Shown piece by piece: positions 1-14,782 of a DNA stretch of 64,000 nt. The position numbers and the translations under genes were made by a program. Source of the stretch: Anniella stebbinsi (Eukaryota > Chordata > Lepidosauria > Squamata > Anniellidae). The stretch is taken from the NCBI GenBank assembly GCA_029215795.1, contig JARDYH010000002.1, forward strand, positions 360,308,973-360,372,972. The letters run 5' to 3'. The notes beneath the pieces are model-generated. The model did not search any database, was not told where the DNA came from, and saw only the letters and a list, made by a program, of their open reading frames with translations. Numbering within the stretch: position 1 is the stretch's first letter; every line of letters starts with the position of its first letter.

Positions 1-236
1 TGTGGCCATCTCGTGATAGGAGTACTGTTGCTGCTGATATTGCTATTGTTGCTGCTGTAGGTTTTAGCATTTTTATTGCTATTTCATTGTGCGTATGTTT
101 TTATTGCTTTTAATATTTTAACTTGTTTTTTTATGCATTTTGTTGCAGTAAGCCACCTTGGGAGGGCTTCTGCCCTCAATGTGGGCCAATAAATGTTTTT
201 AAATAAAAAATTAAATAAGTAAACGTTTTTATTTAT
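1..236 (+). mobile_element. LINE 3' tail fragment
   Basis: This AT-rich stretch ends in a 'gtaagccaccttgggagggc...gggccaataaatg' type tail followed by A/T-rich sequence. That resembles the 3' ends of L2/CR1-group LINEs found elsewhere in the window. No coding part is visible. It lies in the last intron of the CYP2 gene. The family assignment is inference from the tail alone. Confidence 0.45.
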
Positions 237-261
237 TTATTTTCAAACTTCTGCATATTAC

Positions 262-403
262 CTGCTCCAAATGCCAGAAATGCATCCCTGGCCGTGAAAT
301 TCCCATCCTTGTCCAAAAAATGGTTTGGATTGAACACTTCAGGTGTCTCCCACTGCTCTGGATCAAGAAGAACGGAGCGCAGATCTGGAGCAATAATGGC
401 CCC
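262..403 (-). CDS. CYP2 exon 8
   Basis: 142 bp, the standard CYP2 exon 8 length, starting on a codon boundary and ending after the first base of a Gly codon. It encodes the region from the beta1-3/1-4 strands to the meander: [12 protein letters not shown], then FNPNHFLD, then DGNF and AFLAFGAG. Most CYP2 proteins have PFS.G just before the haem loop; here it is AFGAG, an unusual but conservative change. The acceptor is cttgcag and the donor is gtaata. Confidence 0.93.
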
Positions 404-1727
404 CTGCAAGGAAGAAAAAGTGGACTCAGAATGCATTTGGAACAGCACAATTCTCTCGCCATCCCATGGACTTAATACGGAAGATAATCGTTCATTTCTA
501 TCTCATTTTGATGTTCTTACAAACACAAACCTCTCAAGCGCGTGCCACACTCCTTAGAATTCCTCCATCCCGAGTTGCTTAAACCTGTCACCTTAACTCT
601 CAAGCATCCTATAATGGTAGCACAATCACATATTACCACCAGTTCAAGTATTCCCGTGCTCATGGAGCTGGAGCCAAAATAGCACCATCCAAGCACAAGA
701 GGAACCTCAAGTTTTGTAGTCATACAAGTGCAACCCCTATAGACTGCTTCGTGACCTCAAGGTGGCCCTGTGGTACAGAGGAATAGCACAAATCCACAAG
801 TAGGAAAATACTTTTTCTTTCACTTTCAGAAATAATACCCCATTTTCCATACTCTAACCCCCCCTCCGCCCCAGGAAAGTGATTTTCAAAAATAGAAGCC
901 AAACTGGAGGATCACAACATCATCTAAAAGAACCCATAAACAACTGTAAGGGATCACATCGGCACAAAAATGCCTCATGTAGAAAAGTTCTAGGTGTTCA
1001 TCATATGTCTTTAAATAACCTTCCAGTGGATATATGTCTTAAACCAGCCTGTATGTCTTAAGCCAGATGTGTTAGTCGGGGAATGGTGGCTGGGAATTAC
1101 AGCAGTTGTAGTCCAACACATCTGGAGGGCAGCAGGTTGTAGAAGGCGGTCTTAAACTGTCACCCTGTGATGCTCCTTGCTCCTGGAATACAGGCAAGCA
1201 GCCCTAACAATCTTCTATACCTTGGGAATGAAAAAGCCTTGCATGTTCAGATCCTTCACACATTGCCTGGGAAGCCCAAATAATAAGGCATATTTGGTAC
1301 GCATAATCTCATGAATCACGGCATGGGTGTAGGGCAGTTTCTTCCGATCTTGATAGCAGATTGAATGAAAGGAACCCAAAGCATCTTCTATCTCCTTGTG
1401 GACTTTATCTAAGGAAATGATGGGAAAGGAAGTTTTATTTCAGATACTACATTGTATCTTTTAAAAAAAAAAATCAGACAATCATTGAGGGAGATTAATT
1501 CCACATTAAATAATTCCATAGGATTCCATACATATTTTTAAATGTTCTTGTAACTTGCTTAGCGGCATTTTTAAATATGGACAGTAGTATATAAATCAAT
1601 AAAATGATAAATAAATAACCAATCGTAACATAATACCTATTTGTTCAATGAAAGTTGTTCTTAAGCAGGATACCACCTTCCCCTCCCCCAGTGAGAAATC
1701 AGCTTCCCTCAAAGGAAGAAGGGAAAA

Positions 1728-1771
<44 letters not shown>

Positions 1772-3082
1772 CATTGCTAGGCCTCAAGGCAGCTTTACAA
1801 AATTAAAACATATACAGTTAAAACCTGTAAACAGAAAGACTTTGCAGGCTCAAGAGTCCGACATGGATTCAAGAGGGTGGACCTTAGGATTGGGGTCTAG
1901 AGTATCATCACAACAGCTTTAACTGTTGTGATGAAGAGGGAATTTCACCAGGTGCTGCCACCATTCAAATGACACCTTCTGAAATTCCCTTTTCAATACA
2001 ACTGTTAAAAATACAGGAGCCCCTATCCTCCTTTCCATACGCTCACCCTACTCAAATTCAGAGGCTAGAAGAAGAACAGTTGGGCTAAAGGGCAGAACAA
2101 TCAAGAGGGTCAGGTACACATACCGCCTTGCCTTCTCCATGAAAGAAATCAGCTTCCCTCAAAGGAGGAAGGGAACGACTTTGCAGGCTCAAGAGTCCAC
2201 TGTTGATTCAAGATGGCGGACCGTAGGATTGAAGTCAGATGCTCTGTCAGGTTGGTCACTTATTAGAGACAAGAGAGGGAGGACCCACCCTGAAGGAGGG
2301 GCTTGGAAAGCCGCTCAGTTCTGTGTAGTAGACTACTCTCAGTTAAGCAGCAACTCTCTTTTGCTACTGAAGTCTTCTCTGATAGAAAGCTCAGGATTAC
2401 CTAAGTAGGCCTTTGGTCAGTCTTTGGGCTTCTACTGAGTTTGTAGCATTTAAATGGTTTTCCTTTAGCGTAATAAAGAAGTACTAACTAGAAGGGTGGG
2501 TCTCAGCAGGAGGGCTCATAGTTCTGACAAGTATCTTGCTAGATACATACACATATTAATAAGCTACCCAATATGTGATTATGGATAGGGTGACCATATG
2601 AAAAGAAGGACAGGGCTCCTGTATCTTTAATAGTTGCATAGAAAAGGAAATTTCAGCAGGTGTCACTTGTATGCGTGCAGCACCTGGTGAAATTCCCTCT
2701 TCATCACAACAGTGAAAGCTGCAGGAGCCCTGCCCTCTTTTGTATCTGGTCACTCTAGTATAGCTAAAGCAGCATTAACTGTTCTCACTGCAGCAATTTC
2801 TCTCACCTTGGATATCTGGATGAGAGACCATGAGAAGCAATGCCCACTGCATAGTAGTGGATGTCGTGTCTGTCCCCGCGACAAAGAGGTCAAAAATACA
2901 CTTTGCCAGGTTATCTTCATCATAGGTAGTGTTGGGGTCATCCTTGCTCTGTTGTCAACAACAAGAAAGGTGAAATATTGTTTATAAGCATTTTCTTATT
3001 AGCAATAGCAAGACTGATGGGGATGATGGGACCAGCACATCTGGAGGGCCCCACATTGGAGGAGTTTTAATTAGTCATTTCC

Positions 3083-3128
<46 letters not shown>

Positions 3129-6100
3129 GGTGAATAGCCTATGTATTTCAATATACATACAAAGAAAAATAGAAACAAATCCCCTTTTCTTCATCAATCA
3201 CCTGGATTTAGGAGTGAGCAGTGAAATGACATTTGCTAATGGCACCAAATTATTTACAGTGGTTAAAACAAAAAGGGATTGTGAGGAGTTTCAAAGGGAT
3301 CTCTACAAGCTGGGGGAGAGGCCGTCTAAATGGCAGATGCGGTTCAATGTAAGCAAGTGTTAGGTGATGCATCCCAACTTCAAGTATAACCTGATGGGAT
3401 CTGAGCTGGTGGTTACCTACCAAAAAAGAGATCTTAGGGTTGTGGTGGACACAGCTCGATAAAAATGTCCTCCCTGCGTGTGGCTGGAAAAAGAAAGCAA
3501 ACTCCATGTTCGGCATTACTAGAAGGGCTAGTAAACTTGCCTACTTTGAAATAATTCATCCTCCATTGCTAGGGATGTTGCAGGCACCTGACTCAGTCCA
3601 GGAGCCCGACAGACTTCCTCAAGTCTGCCTCCCTGGACCCAATGAGGTGCCTGCAGCATATTTGCAGACCCACACTCCAAAGACCCACACGACCTGATGA
3701 GCACTCGGCATCCCTCCACCCTTGTCCAGGCTCCGGAAAGTGCGCATTTCTCATTGTGTAAATGGGGCCTTTCCGGAGCAAGAGCAGACTGTGAAGAAAA
3801 TGACTTTGAGACTGGCCTGCTCTGCAAGAGGAATCATCGGGAGGGAAGCATGGACCTTGGAGCTCAAGGAAGGGGGTGATGGTGGAAGAAAGAATGTTTT
3901 GAATAGTTTCTGTTCTGGCTATCTTGAGAAGTGCCTGCCAAGGTCAGGCAGGTGGCTCGCGCTAACGAACTTCAGCTGTGGGAAAGTAAGGAGGGCTGGT
4001 TTCCATGGCAATGGGGCCAGGCCTGGGAAGGGTAAAAAACGACTGCTTGGACACGATCCAGCGTCTCTTCGGGGCAGAGGCTTTGCCTGAAGATGATCTC
4101 TGGTCGGCTGGATTAAGACAGGTGTCAGCTAGCAGTTTTATTGTTTTACAACCTGCTCGGTTTGGGGTTTGCTTGACACTTTTAAGAGTGTGATTAATTG
4201 GGGTCCTAATTGTTTTATTGCTTCTGGTTTGTGCTGCTAAACCTTAACCTACCTCATTTCTTTCCAATCCCCCCTTCCTTTTCCTCCCAATGAACCTATT
4301 CCTATTTTACCCTTCGGCTAGCTTAATGTATTCTGAATTGACCAAGGCGTTAACTTAGAATAGTGCATGACTAAAACTTGCTTTGGTCCTTAAACCTCTG
4401 TGTGGTTATTTCCAGCTTGGGCTCAGTCCAGCTTCGGCTGGGGACTGAGTGGCGGGGGGAAAACGAGCTGCCATGGCAAAGAGCCGCCTTGGGTTTCCTT
4501 GACACAGACAGCTGTCTAGCACTTGTCGGGCCTTGCTGAACCCCAAAAGAAGTTCTCACGGCCTGACAAGCAGGGGTAGATGGAAGCAGCAATGGGGCGA
4601 GCATCCAATGAACCATACGTGGGTGAGTTTGCCCATCCCTATCCACTGCACTTCACTGAGTGTGAGAGAGGGGAGGTGCGGGGAGCAACCACTGCCCCAC
4701 ATTTACACAGTTGATGACATTCATTTCTACTCTTGGGACTCCACCCACCCAACCCTGAATGAATGCAGTTTCAGGTGCCATTTGCCCCATGCCAGCTAAC
4801 CCAGTTTCATGAAAATCTGGATTTCAATGCATTTTACATGGCAAAACTGTTGCCATGTCGATTCAGCTGGAGTCCTGTATCGCTTTATGAAACAGCTGAA
4901 TCGCACTGCATTGCTAGAGGAATCCTCCTGTAATTATGCTTCGTTGTCATTTACATCCTTAGCTGGCAGATGTTGTTGTTGTTTTTTAAATCCCCGTACA
5001 TTATCAGAGATCCAGAAAATCCTGTCAGGGGCTTGACAGGCTGTTCAGTCATGCAAACGCAGTATACCCATAGGAAGGGATATACTCACCTTCTCCATCT
5101 GATATAGATAGTGATCAATGAAATCTTGTGGCTCATGAAGATTCTGAAGCTCATGGTGCCTTTCAATCTCCTTCCTTGAGAATGAACCAATCACCTCCAT
5201 AGCAGACATGGCCTTCTTGTGAGGCCCTGGAAGGTGTTCCATCACATATGGGAAAATTTCATAGAGCTACAGGGAAGACAAAAGCAAATTGTGTCACCAC
5301 CCCAAGGAGGTTCTGTAACATGAGCACGTGTGCCGAATCCCCTAGAGATTGCACTGGCGTCAATAACCACCATGCCCACATACAACCCTTCTCTGTCATG
5401 TTTTCCTGCTCCCCAAAAGGTCCAACTATAAGCTTAAGGGCCAGCTACTTTGAGAAGGGGTTACAGAAAATTCAAATTGAGTAAGAAAACAGACTGAGGC
5501 CCCCTCCACAAGGATGCGCTTTTGCGCCCGGTTCGGGGATTATGCGCATTATCACGGAGGCGCATTTACGCCTAATCCCTCTGCACGGGAGGCAGCGAGA
5601 GGCGGCGAAGCGCATTAATTGATGTCCAAAAAGCGCTTTACAAGAAGTTAATGCGCATAATCGCTTGTTCACACGGCAAAAATGCGCTTTAACGGCCGGA
5701 GAAAAATAAAAGTCGCTATTTAACGCGCATTCGAAAATGCGCATTATCGGGGAGATACCGCGCCTGTACGCCCGTTTTGCGCTCCGCTGGTGTGGAGGTA
5801 AAATTTATAATGAGCCTTCAAGGCTCATTAAACGTCTCGTGTGGAGGAGGCCTCAGTTAAATGAAAACTTCGGTTATAGCCTTAGGGTCTATGGCTCAGG
5901 TGAATGCAAAATCAAGAGAGGGCACTCACACCATGAAAGAAGCTTCCTCCAAATTTTAAGCTGATCCGAATGGCCTCCATCAGCTCCAGGAATTGTTTGT
6001 CTTCAACAGAAAAGCGGTGTCCAAAAGCCACGGCACATATCATATTGCAGGCTGAATTCATAATGGGTAACTCAGGGTTAAATGCCTGCCCTGCAAGTGA

Positions 6101-9100
6101 AGTTAGTTGCATTATTATGAATTTAGTCCCTTACTGCCCAGTGCCTCTGACTGCAAAGAGATTCAGGCTGGGTTCATACAACATGCTAATCCACCCAGTG
6201 TGGGTTGTTGTTAAAAAGAGGGCTGTGCATTGTCTCAGCCGAATCCCCAAATCCAAGCCGAGGCAGGCTGATTCAGCCTGCATTGGCCTGAATCCAAGGT
6301 GGTACCAGGTCACCCCCCCCCCCCAGTCACCTCCCACCCCTGCTACTGCCGGGACTTACCCTACTGTGCAACCTCTTCCCTGAGAGCTGAGCCGCGATTT
6401 AAAGATAAGATCGCAGGAGCTCTCTTATTTAATAGCTCTATGGCTGCAAACTATGACAGCTATAAAAGGCCATTTCCCTTAGTTTGTGACCATAGAGCTA
6501 TTTTAAAAAGGGAGCACCCATGATCTGATCTTTAAATCGTGGCTCGGTTCTCAGTGAAGAAGACGCACCAGAAGATAAAGTCCCTGCGCCGGCAGTTCTG
6601 GGTTTAGAGGGGGAGGCAGGAGTCCAATGGGCTCCCAGGTGGCCTTGCTCCAGGCTTTACTGGGATGCCTGACGCGCAGGCATCCCACAAAGGCTGGACC
6701 ATTTCAGGGGGGAGGGAATCTTGTTTCAGCTTCAGTACTGAAGCGAGGTGGGCAAACCCCGAGGCAGCTTGAGTTGAATTGGGGCCATTTCTGAGGCGAG
6801 TCGGGGGGGGGGGGGCTGCCCACAGCCCTATGATAAACCATGGGTTTATCATGTTATCTGAATGCAGTGCTTTTTCCGCAGGTTGGATTATTCTGTTACC
6901 TGAACACAGTGCATTTTTCACGTGGTTGCTAATTAACCATGCACTGAAGAGTAGGGTGACCATATGAAAAGGAGGACAGGGCTCCTGTATCTTTAACAGT
7001 TGCAAAGGACAGGGAATTTCAGCAGATGTCGATCGTATGCATACAGAACCTGGTGAAATTCCCTCTTCATCACAACAGTTAAAGCTGCAGAAGCCCTGTC
7101 CTCTTGACCATGTACAAAAGAGGTCAGGGCTTCTGCAGCTTTAACTGTTGTGATGGTGAGGAAATTCCACCAGGTGTTGCGTATATACAAATGACACCTG
7201 CAGGAATTCCATTTTCTATGAAACTGTTAAAAATACAGGAGCCCTGTCCTCCTTTTCATATGGTCAGCCTACTGAAGAGGCCCCAACATTCCCAAGTGAA
7301 AGAACAGGACCCTGAAGGTGAGCGGTGAGGTAATGCACAACACGCCTGGCACCACTTATTATGGTACGTGAGAGGTCATCTAAGGAATCTGCCCTTCAAG
7401 AGGCCTACTTCAGTTAGCTGAAGCCTGCTAAAAGCTGCTCACTATGTTACACTGTTTTAGCTTCTATATATATATCCTTAAGTGTGTGTATGTGTGTTGG
7501 GTGGATCTGTGAGAACTCATTATACTTCCTCGCCATTTCTTCTGGTACCACATCCACTACAGGGTACCACCTCTGGCTGCCATTCCAATTTGACCATGAT
7601 TTCAGAGATGGTATGCAGCCCCTGATGAGTTCCAGGGGTTGGGAAATGGTCCCCAGACCCTCTGTAGTTTTCCATCTCTGACTCGCTGGAGACTTATGGC
7701 ATTTCTCTGAGGTAGCATATATGTTTCATCTCCATGCATCCCTGGGGAAGGTCAGTACTCCAGGTTGTGAACCTCAGTTGGCCTCCAGCAATCTTAAACA
7801 TACTCCTTTAGAAAGTAACCCTTGGGCAACATGAACAATATGGGCCAGTTTAGACAACACGCTAAACCATGGTTAGACTGCTAACCCTTTTGCAGCAAAT
7901 GGTTAGAGACTGTGTTTAAACCATGGTTATATAGCCACCAGGGTTAGGAATGGTTTACACAACATGCTAAGCCATAATGTTTATCAGCCATTCTTCCATC
8001 ATTGAAATGTTTAGGAAAAGCCTTTGAAATGCTGTTACAGAATCATGGACTCATAGAATAGTAGAGGTGGAAGGGACCTATAAGGCCATTGAGTCCAACC
8101 CCTGCTCAGTGCAGGAATCCACCTTAAAGCATCCCTGACAGACGGTTGTCCAGCTGCCTCTTGAAGGCCTCTAGGGTGGAAGAACCCACAACCTCCCTAG
8201 GCAATTGGTTCCATTGTCATAAAACTCTAACAGTCAGGAAGTTTTTCCTGATGTCCAGCCAGAATCTGGCTTCCTATAACTTGACCCATTATTCTGCATC
8301 CTGCACTCTGGGATGGTGGAGAAGAGATCCTGACCCTTCTCTGTGTGACAACCTTTCAAGTATTTGAAGACTCCCCTTAGTCTTCTCTTCTCCAGGCTAA
8401 ACATGGCCAGTCCTTTCCATCTCTCCTCATAGGGCTTTGTTTCCAGACAACTGATCATCCACATTGCTCTCTTCTTTCTTAGGCCCCATCCATTAAATTC
8501 CTTCTGAGGTGGCTTTTCCCCTTCTACTCATTTTGTGAACTGTCACTTCACTGGAATTACGGGCAGGGATGCAAGATCACGAGGAACAGGGGCTTCTCTG
8601 CTTCCCTTTTATTCTGGGCTCTGCAGTCCTAATAAAATTCATGTAAACCGCCCAGAGAGCTTTGGCTAAGGGGCAGTATACAAATGTAATTAATAACAAT
8701 AACAATAACAATAATAATACTGTATGCAGTACCTCCACAGCTGCAACCAACCCTCAATAGATAGCTCCTATTTGCCTTCATAAGACTAGCTATACCTTTG
8801 CAAGGTCTTGAGGCACCTTAAGCACTATTTGAAGCATGCTGAAAATGTAGAACTAGAATGTTAAATTCAAGCATCCAGTGAATACTAAACAGCAGAGATT
8901 ATCTGCAGCATGACAGCATCATCTTACAGTATCACATACCCTTGGCACGTGCAAACACCTCCACAAGCTGCTGGGCCTCCTCTTCTATTCGGCACTCCAA
9001 GCCTTTCTTCCCTAGTCCCAGTTTCCGCATAGTAACTTGTCCAAACCGTCTCTGCTGCTTCCAGGTGTGTCCATTTGAAAATATAATACCTAAGGCCACC

Positions 9101-12029
9101 AAAAACCAAAGAGAAACCATTGCTCACAAAAATTCATCTTGGGACAAAAAAGGCTTGCCAGCCTAGAACATTTCAATGCAGTTCATACCTATGTATTTAA
9201 GAACCTAAGAATTTCCAGGATGATGCAGAATTAGTCTTTCCTAGTATGGTGCTATGTCTCTAATGCTGGGCCCTAGAGGATACTTCAGAAAGCACACGTG
9301 AGGTACAAGTCCTTCATCATTCCTTCTAATAGCAAACTCAAGTGCTACTGACCAACAACAGGAAGCTTTTGGCATGCGCAGAAGAATCCCAATGTTGCAG
9401 AAGTACAAAGACAAATGCAACACCTAAGGTAAGAACTGCACAATCAGGGATGAGTGTGTCCAGTAGCCATGAAATGTCGAGGATCAGTTGCAGAAGAAAA
9501 ATGGAAAGCTGGGGTGCAGGGCAGAGGACTGGAATGCTCTGCGTGAAGTCCTCACAGTATGCTGGAGGAGGGTGTGTATGGCTGGCTGGAATCCTGAGCA
9601 CTTCTGTTAGGGCATGATAAGATCTCTATACAATTTTGTTGCAGGACCCGTTTACTCTATCCTAGTTTGGAGTGCTCAAAGACTCAGGGCTGCTTCACGT
9701 TTCCCTCCACTCAAGCAATCTTGATTGTGGATGATCACAGTAATCCCTACATTTACAGTGACACCTCAGGTCTTCTCTCTACATCCATCTTCCACAACTT
9801 GGTGCCCTCTAGATGTTTTGGACCACACACCCCATTATCCCCCAGCCACTCACCCACAGGGCTTCAATCTAGCCAGTGCTCAGTTTCAGTTTATTGGCCT
9901 TCATCCAGCCCATTACTGAGTCTAGGCACCGGTCCAGGACTTGCATAGCCTCACCTGATTCAGATGCCACAGGTTGACAGAGCTGTGTGTCATGAGCATA
10001 CTGATGGCGTTTGGCTCCAAATCCCCCATGACCGCTCCCAGTACAACATTGGGGACAAGATGTTACCCTGCAGAATCTCATAGCTCAACTGCCTGGGGGC
10101 CAAGGAATAGTCACCCAATATCATTCTCTGAATTTGGCCCCATAGGTGGTACCCATCCCATGGAGTCAATCCAGGAGGATACCATGGTCGGTGGTCTTAA
10201 AAGCTGTTGAAAGATTGAGCAGAATTAACAAGGTTGCACTCCCCCTGTCCCTCTCTCGATAAAGGTCATCCATCAGGGCGACCAAGGCTGAGTCAGTCCC
10301 GTAATCAGGTTGAAACCCAGACTGGAATGGCTCTAGATAAGCCGTATCCTTCAAGAGGGCCTGCAGTTGCTCTGCCATAACCCTCTCAAGTACCTTCCCT
10401 AGAAACGGGATGTTTGCGACTAGGCGGTAGCTATCTAATACCATTGGGTCCAGGGTGGGTTTCTTCAGGAGTGGTAGTACCACTGCCCTCCTTAAGGACA
10501 GCAGGGACCACCCCTTCCCAAAGAGAAGCATTTATCCCAACCCGGACACACCCATGGCTAGCTTTTATTAGCCAGGAAAGAAAGGGATCAAGAGGGTTGG
10601 TGGTTGTAGTAGTGGTACTCGTAGTAGCGCATGTGTGCAACACACATGTATAGTGTACTTGAGTGTGTAAGCACACTTCTGAATAACCACTGTATGCCAA
10701 GCAAAAGCCCTTCACTAACACTACCCCCGGAACATATTTTGCAAAAGCATTAATCTGCCACTACTCAAGCAAATGACATCTGATCAATCACTTCTTGCCT
10801 CATTATCTCACTAGGTCTGATACTTCATCGCTTATTTCTCACTAGGTCTGATACTTCATCTGGCAACTGCAGTGCAATGACTACTTCCAGAGCTCTCCTG
10901 CTGGAGAAAACTCCAGACAACTAAGAGTTCCTTTACTCTAGGGTGATCAGATAAAATCCAGGTCAGGGCTCATGTAACTTTAAGTGTTGTAGAGAAAAGG
11001 GGATTTCAGCCAGTGTCATTTGTATGCAATTAGACCCTGGTGATATTCCCTCTTCATCACAACTGTTAAAGTTGCAGGAGCCCTGCCTTCTTTTGTATAT
11101 GGTCACTCTCGTATAGTGCCTGCACTTTTAACTGTTGTGATAAAGAGGAGATTTCACCAGGAACTAATTGCATACAAATGACACTGGCTGAAATTCCCTT
11201 TTCTCTACAACTGTTAAAGTTGAGCCCTGACCTGGATTTTATCTGGTCAGCCAACTTTGCTCTCATTTGCTTGGAGTTGCTCTATACTTTCACTGGAGAA
11301 AAGACCACTAAAACCCTGGAATCTCCACAATAACCTACCCCTTTTTTTAACTGCAGCGGCAATGAAAGGGCTCAGCGGACGTTCAGAGAAGTATTCTGAA
11401 TGGTCAATCAGTCCTTCTTTCACGGCTTGGAATCCAGACAGTACCACAGCAGGTTGGCGTCCTACCCATATTGTGTAAATGTTTCCATATTGTTTTGCCA
11501 GCTGCCGTTGGGATCAAAGGAGAGAAGAGAAATGTTACGTTCAAGCAAAGCAGATCCCTTCAGCCTTCTTCGGTTCTGCAGCTTCTGGCCCATGTCATCT
11601 CTCCTCTCTGCCCATTCTGTCTCCAAATTTTCCTTTCCCTCTCTGATGCCTACCTCTTGCCTTGCCTTGCGTTCCTTCTCCGGGGCCATTCCCTCTCGCA
11701 AGCTTCCTTTTGTAACCCTTCCCTTATTTTTGGTTTCATCCCCAATCATTAACAGAAGCCTGTCTGACGACGATCTTGTATGCAACAGCGGTACAGTTGA
11801 GCCAGTCAGTGGAAGAGGGTTCTTTACTGTCCCAAATCCCACTTTCTGCACTTCTATAATTCATAGCCTGCATTTGTGCCTGGGGCTGTCTTGATATAGT
11901 GCATTTAAGATGTTTTTAATAATGTATTTGTTTTTATCTGTTTTAATGGTTTATCTATTTTATTGTTTTTATATTTATATTTATTGTTGTTCCCCGCCTC
12001 GATCTGGATGGAGAGGCGGGTTAGAAATG

Positions 12030-12060
<31 letters not shown>

Positions 12061-14747
12061 AATAATAGTGATATCAATGCACATGGTGCTGTCCATAGCA
12101 AAACAATTATATATTTCAGACATATTTAAAAGGCAACCCACAGACACATACTGTAATTCCTAAATGGGCAACATTTTGTCCTACAAGGCCTGATGTAGGA
12201 GGAAATGAATCTGGGGGAGGCTGAGCCTGACACAAAAGGGAAATAGAATTGAATTTTATTTGTTACGGTCAACCAGACCAGCAAATTTAATACAACGTAA
12301 TATAAAACCATATTTACATAGTCTACAACACCTTAAAATTTTATAAAAACAAGTTATCGCTTAGGAAAATGGTAGCTCAGATATTATATCTATTCTGCAT
12401 GTATACAGTGACAATTGATTGCATCTATTAAGCAAAACTAGTTGTGCATCTTTTATGCAGTTTATCTATCACCTTCCTGCGACGGGGGATGGCTGCTACC
12501 CAGAATCTAGCCACTTTTAGTGTAGCTGCTTCATCCAAATCTGACAATAAATAATCTGAATAAAATTTGACCGGCCTACCCAGGAATTTATCTATAAGTG
12601 GGGCAATAAGAAAGGATCTAAGATCTTTGTATATAGGATAGTGAAGCAGAACATGATTTACTGTTTCAATTGCCCCCTTCCCACATAGGCACAATCGATC
12701 TCTGTACGGGATTTTTTAGTATCTGCCCTCCAACAGAGCAGATGGCAAAACATTGAACTTGGCCAAAGTGTAAGCTCTTCTAAGTTTTGGAGAGGTCAAG
12801 GCCACTAAATATCTAGCAGATATAAGTGGTCTACTGTTTTCTCTAATACCCGGATATAATGTTATTTGGCTTAAATGATTTTGGAAATCAACATCTCGAA
12901 TTCGCTGAGCTATATCAACTGTTGCCTTTTCATAACCTAAACTCTGAACAGCAATCATCGAAAAGCCCAGGGTTTGGAGCTTCCTATCTAATAGTTTTTT
13001 CCACCTTGAATGGAAAGTATCCGACAACGTTAGAGGCACCAGTCCTACAGGCATGAACAGCATTTTTAACCACAAGTGTATCTTGCGTATCCATATATCT
13101 ATTGTAATCGAGCCTGTCTCTAACCTTAAAACTGCATTTGGAACCCAACTAGGAACCCCAAGTATCATTCTTAAAAAATTCCTCTGGGAAATCCTGGTGG
13201 GGGTTTGAAACCCATCATCCCTCCCCACTAGTTTACACCCCTGGGTCTTAGTGATGGGTGCTGATGTGGCATCTGTAGCACAAACTGCCTTCCAGCAGCT
13301 GGCGTGGATGCATCAGCTACAACTCCTTCTGGACAGAGCTAACTTGACCTCTTTATCCATGCTGTGATAACATCAAGATCAGGCTACTGCAACATCCTGT
13401 ACTTAAAACCACTCGGAAACTACGTGTGTCTGAAATACAGCCACAGGGTTGTGGATTGGGACCAGCCATATGAATCATACCTACATCGGATTGTGTTGTA
13501 CATTTCACAGATATGCCAAATAGTACCATTTTATCTGCTAAGTTATAAATGTGATTTGATAAGAAAGTGAGTAAGTATTGCTTATATTTCCAATTCTCGC
13601 AACGTGGGGAAAATGGCTTTTCTCAAGGCTTCGAAATTTCCAGAAATTTTACATCGCTAGGTGAGCTTAGGATTGCGACTGTTTTGAGCTGGCATTAGCC
13701 ATGGCATAGCACATGTAGAGCTCCATCACACCAGCAACTTAGTGCACTCTCGTCATGCCTGGTGTGCGGATTTATGGCATAGTCCTCACATGACACCCCT
13801 TCCCCAGCCTTTTCCGTCTTTTCCGAGAACGCTAAAAGCCTGGATTATTTTCCCAAAGCGCATTCAATGCACCTTTAAGCCTCCGTGTGGTTTTAATGGA
13901 ATTGGGGGCGCGTGCTGTTGGCTTATATGGATTGCATCAGGTCCTGGCAGGGAAAAACAATCTCTTCCAGCAGCCTTAATATAAAACCCAAACCTTGCAT
14001 CCCATGCTCCGAAGTGTTTTTAAAAATCATACAATGCCCGAATCTCAGCAGAGACAGGATTGTACTCCCTCGATGCCCCCAAAGAGCCAGATTAAAGGGT
14101 CTGGTTGAAGGGCTCATCTGACAGGACCTGACTGGAGGGAGAAAGAGAAGGGGAGGGGTGGAGTGGAGTGGAAGAGCGAAGGAGCAAAAGAGCAGCTATT
14201 CAGGTGAAAGAGATCATCATAAACTTGACGCGTTTATGCATCAGAGGTAAAAAAAATGCGGAGGCAAACCAGGGGGGAGGAATTAGGTGTGATGGAGGTC
14301 GTAGTAGGGCCAGAAGGTTGTATATGATGAAACACCTCTACTGCCAGGAAAAGCTAAAGGCTAACAAGACTCTGGCCTTTTTTATTTTAGTAATAAAAGG
14401 TGACTAAATGAATATGATAGGAACTTACAGAATTACAAAGACAGGGGTGGGAGTAGAAAGACTGTTTCTTTTTCCTTCCCAAAATACTTCCGCTTGGGTT
14501 CATCCAGTGAGATTGATGGGGAACATGTGGAGGAAAAGAAAGCATTTCTTCACACAGGAGAGGGTTATTAAGTATTGTGTGGGTCATGGGGAAACTGTTG
14601 AAGGGGCAGCAAATCTGCCACTGCCATCAACGGCACATGAGAAAGGAGGGAGGTTTGCCCAACTGTAGCCTCATTACCGCCTACCCTGAAGACAATGGAA
14701 AGGCATGTATATCTATGAGAGAATTAAAGGGGCTGATACTGGAGACT

Positions 14748-14782
<35 letters not shown>

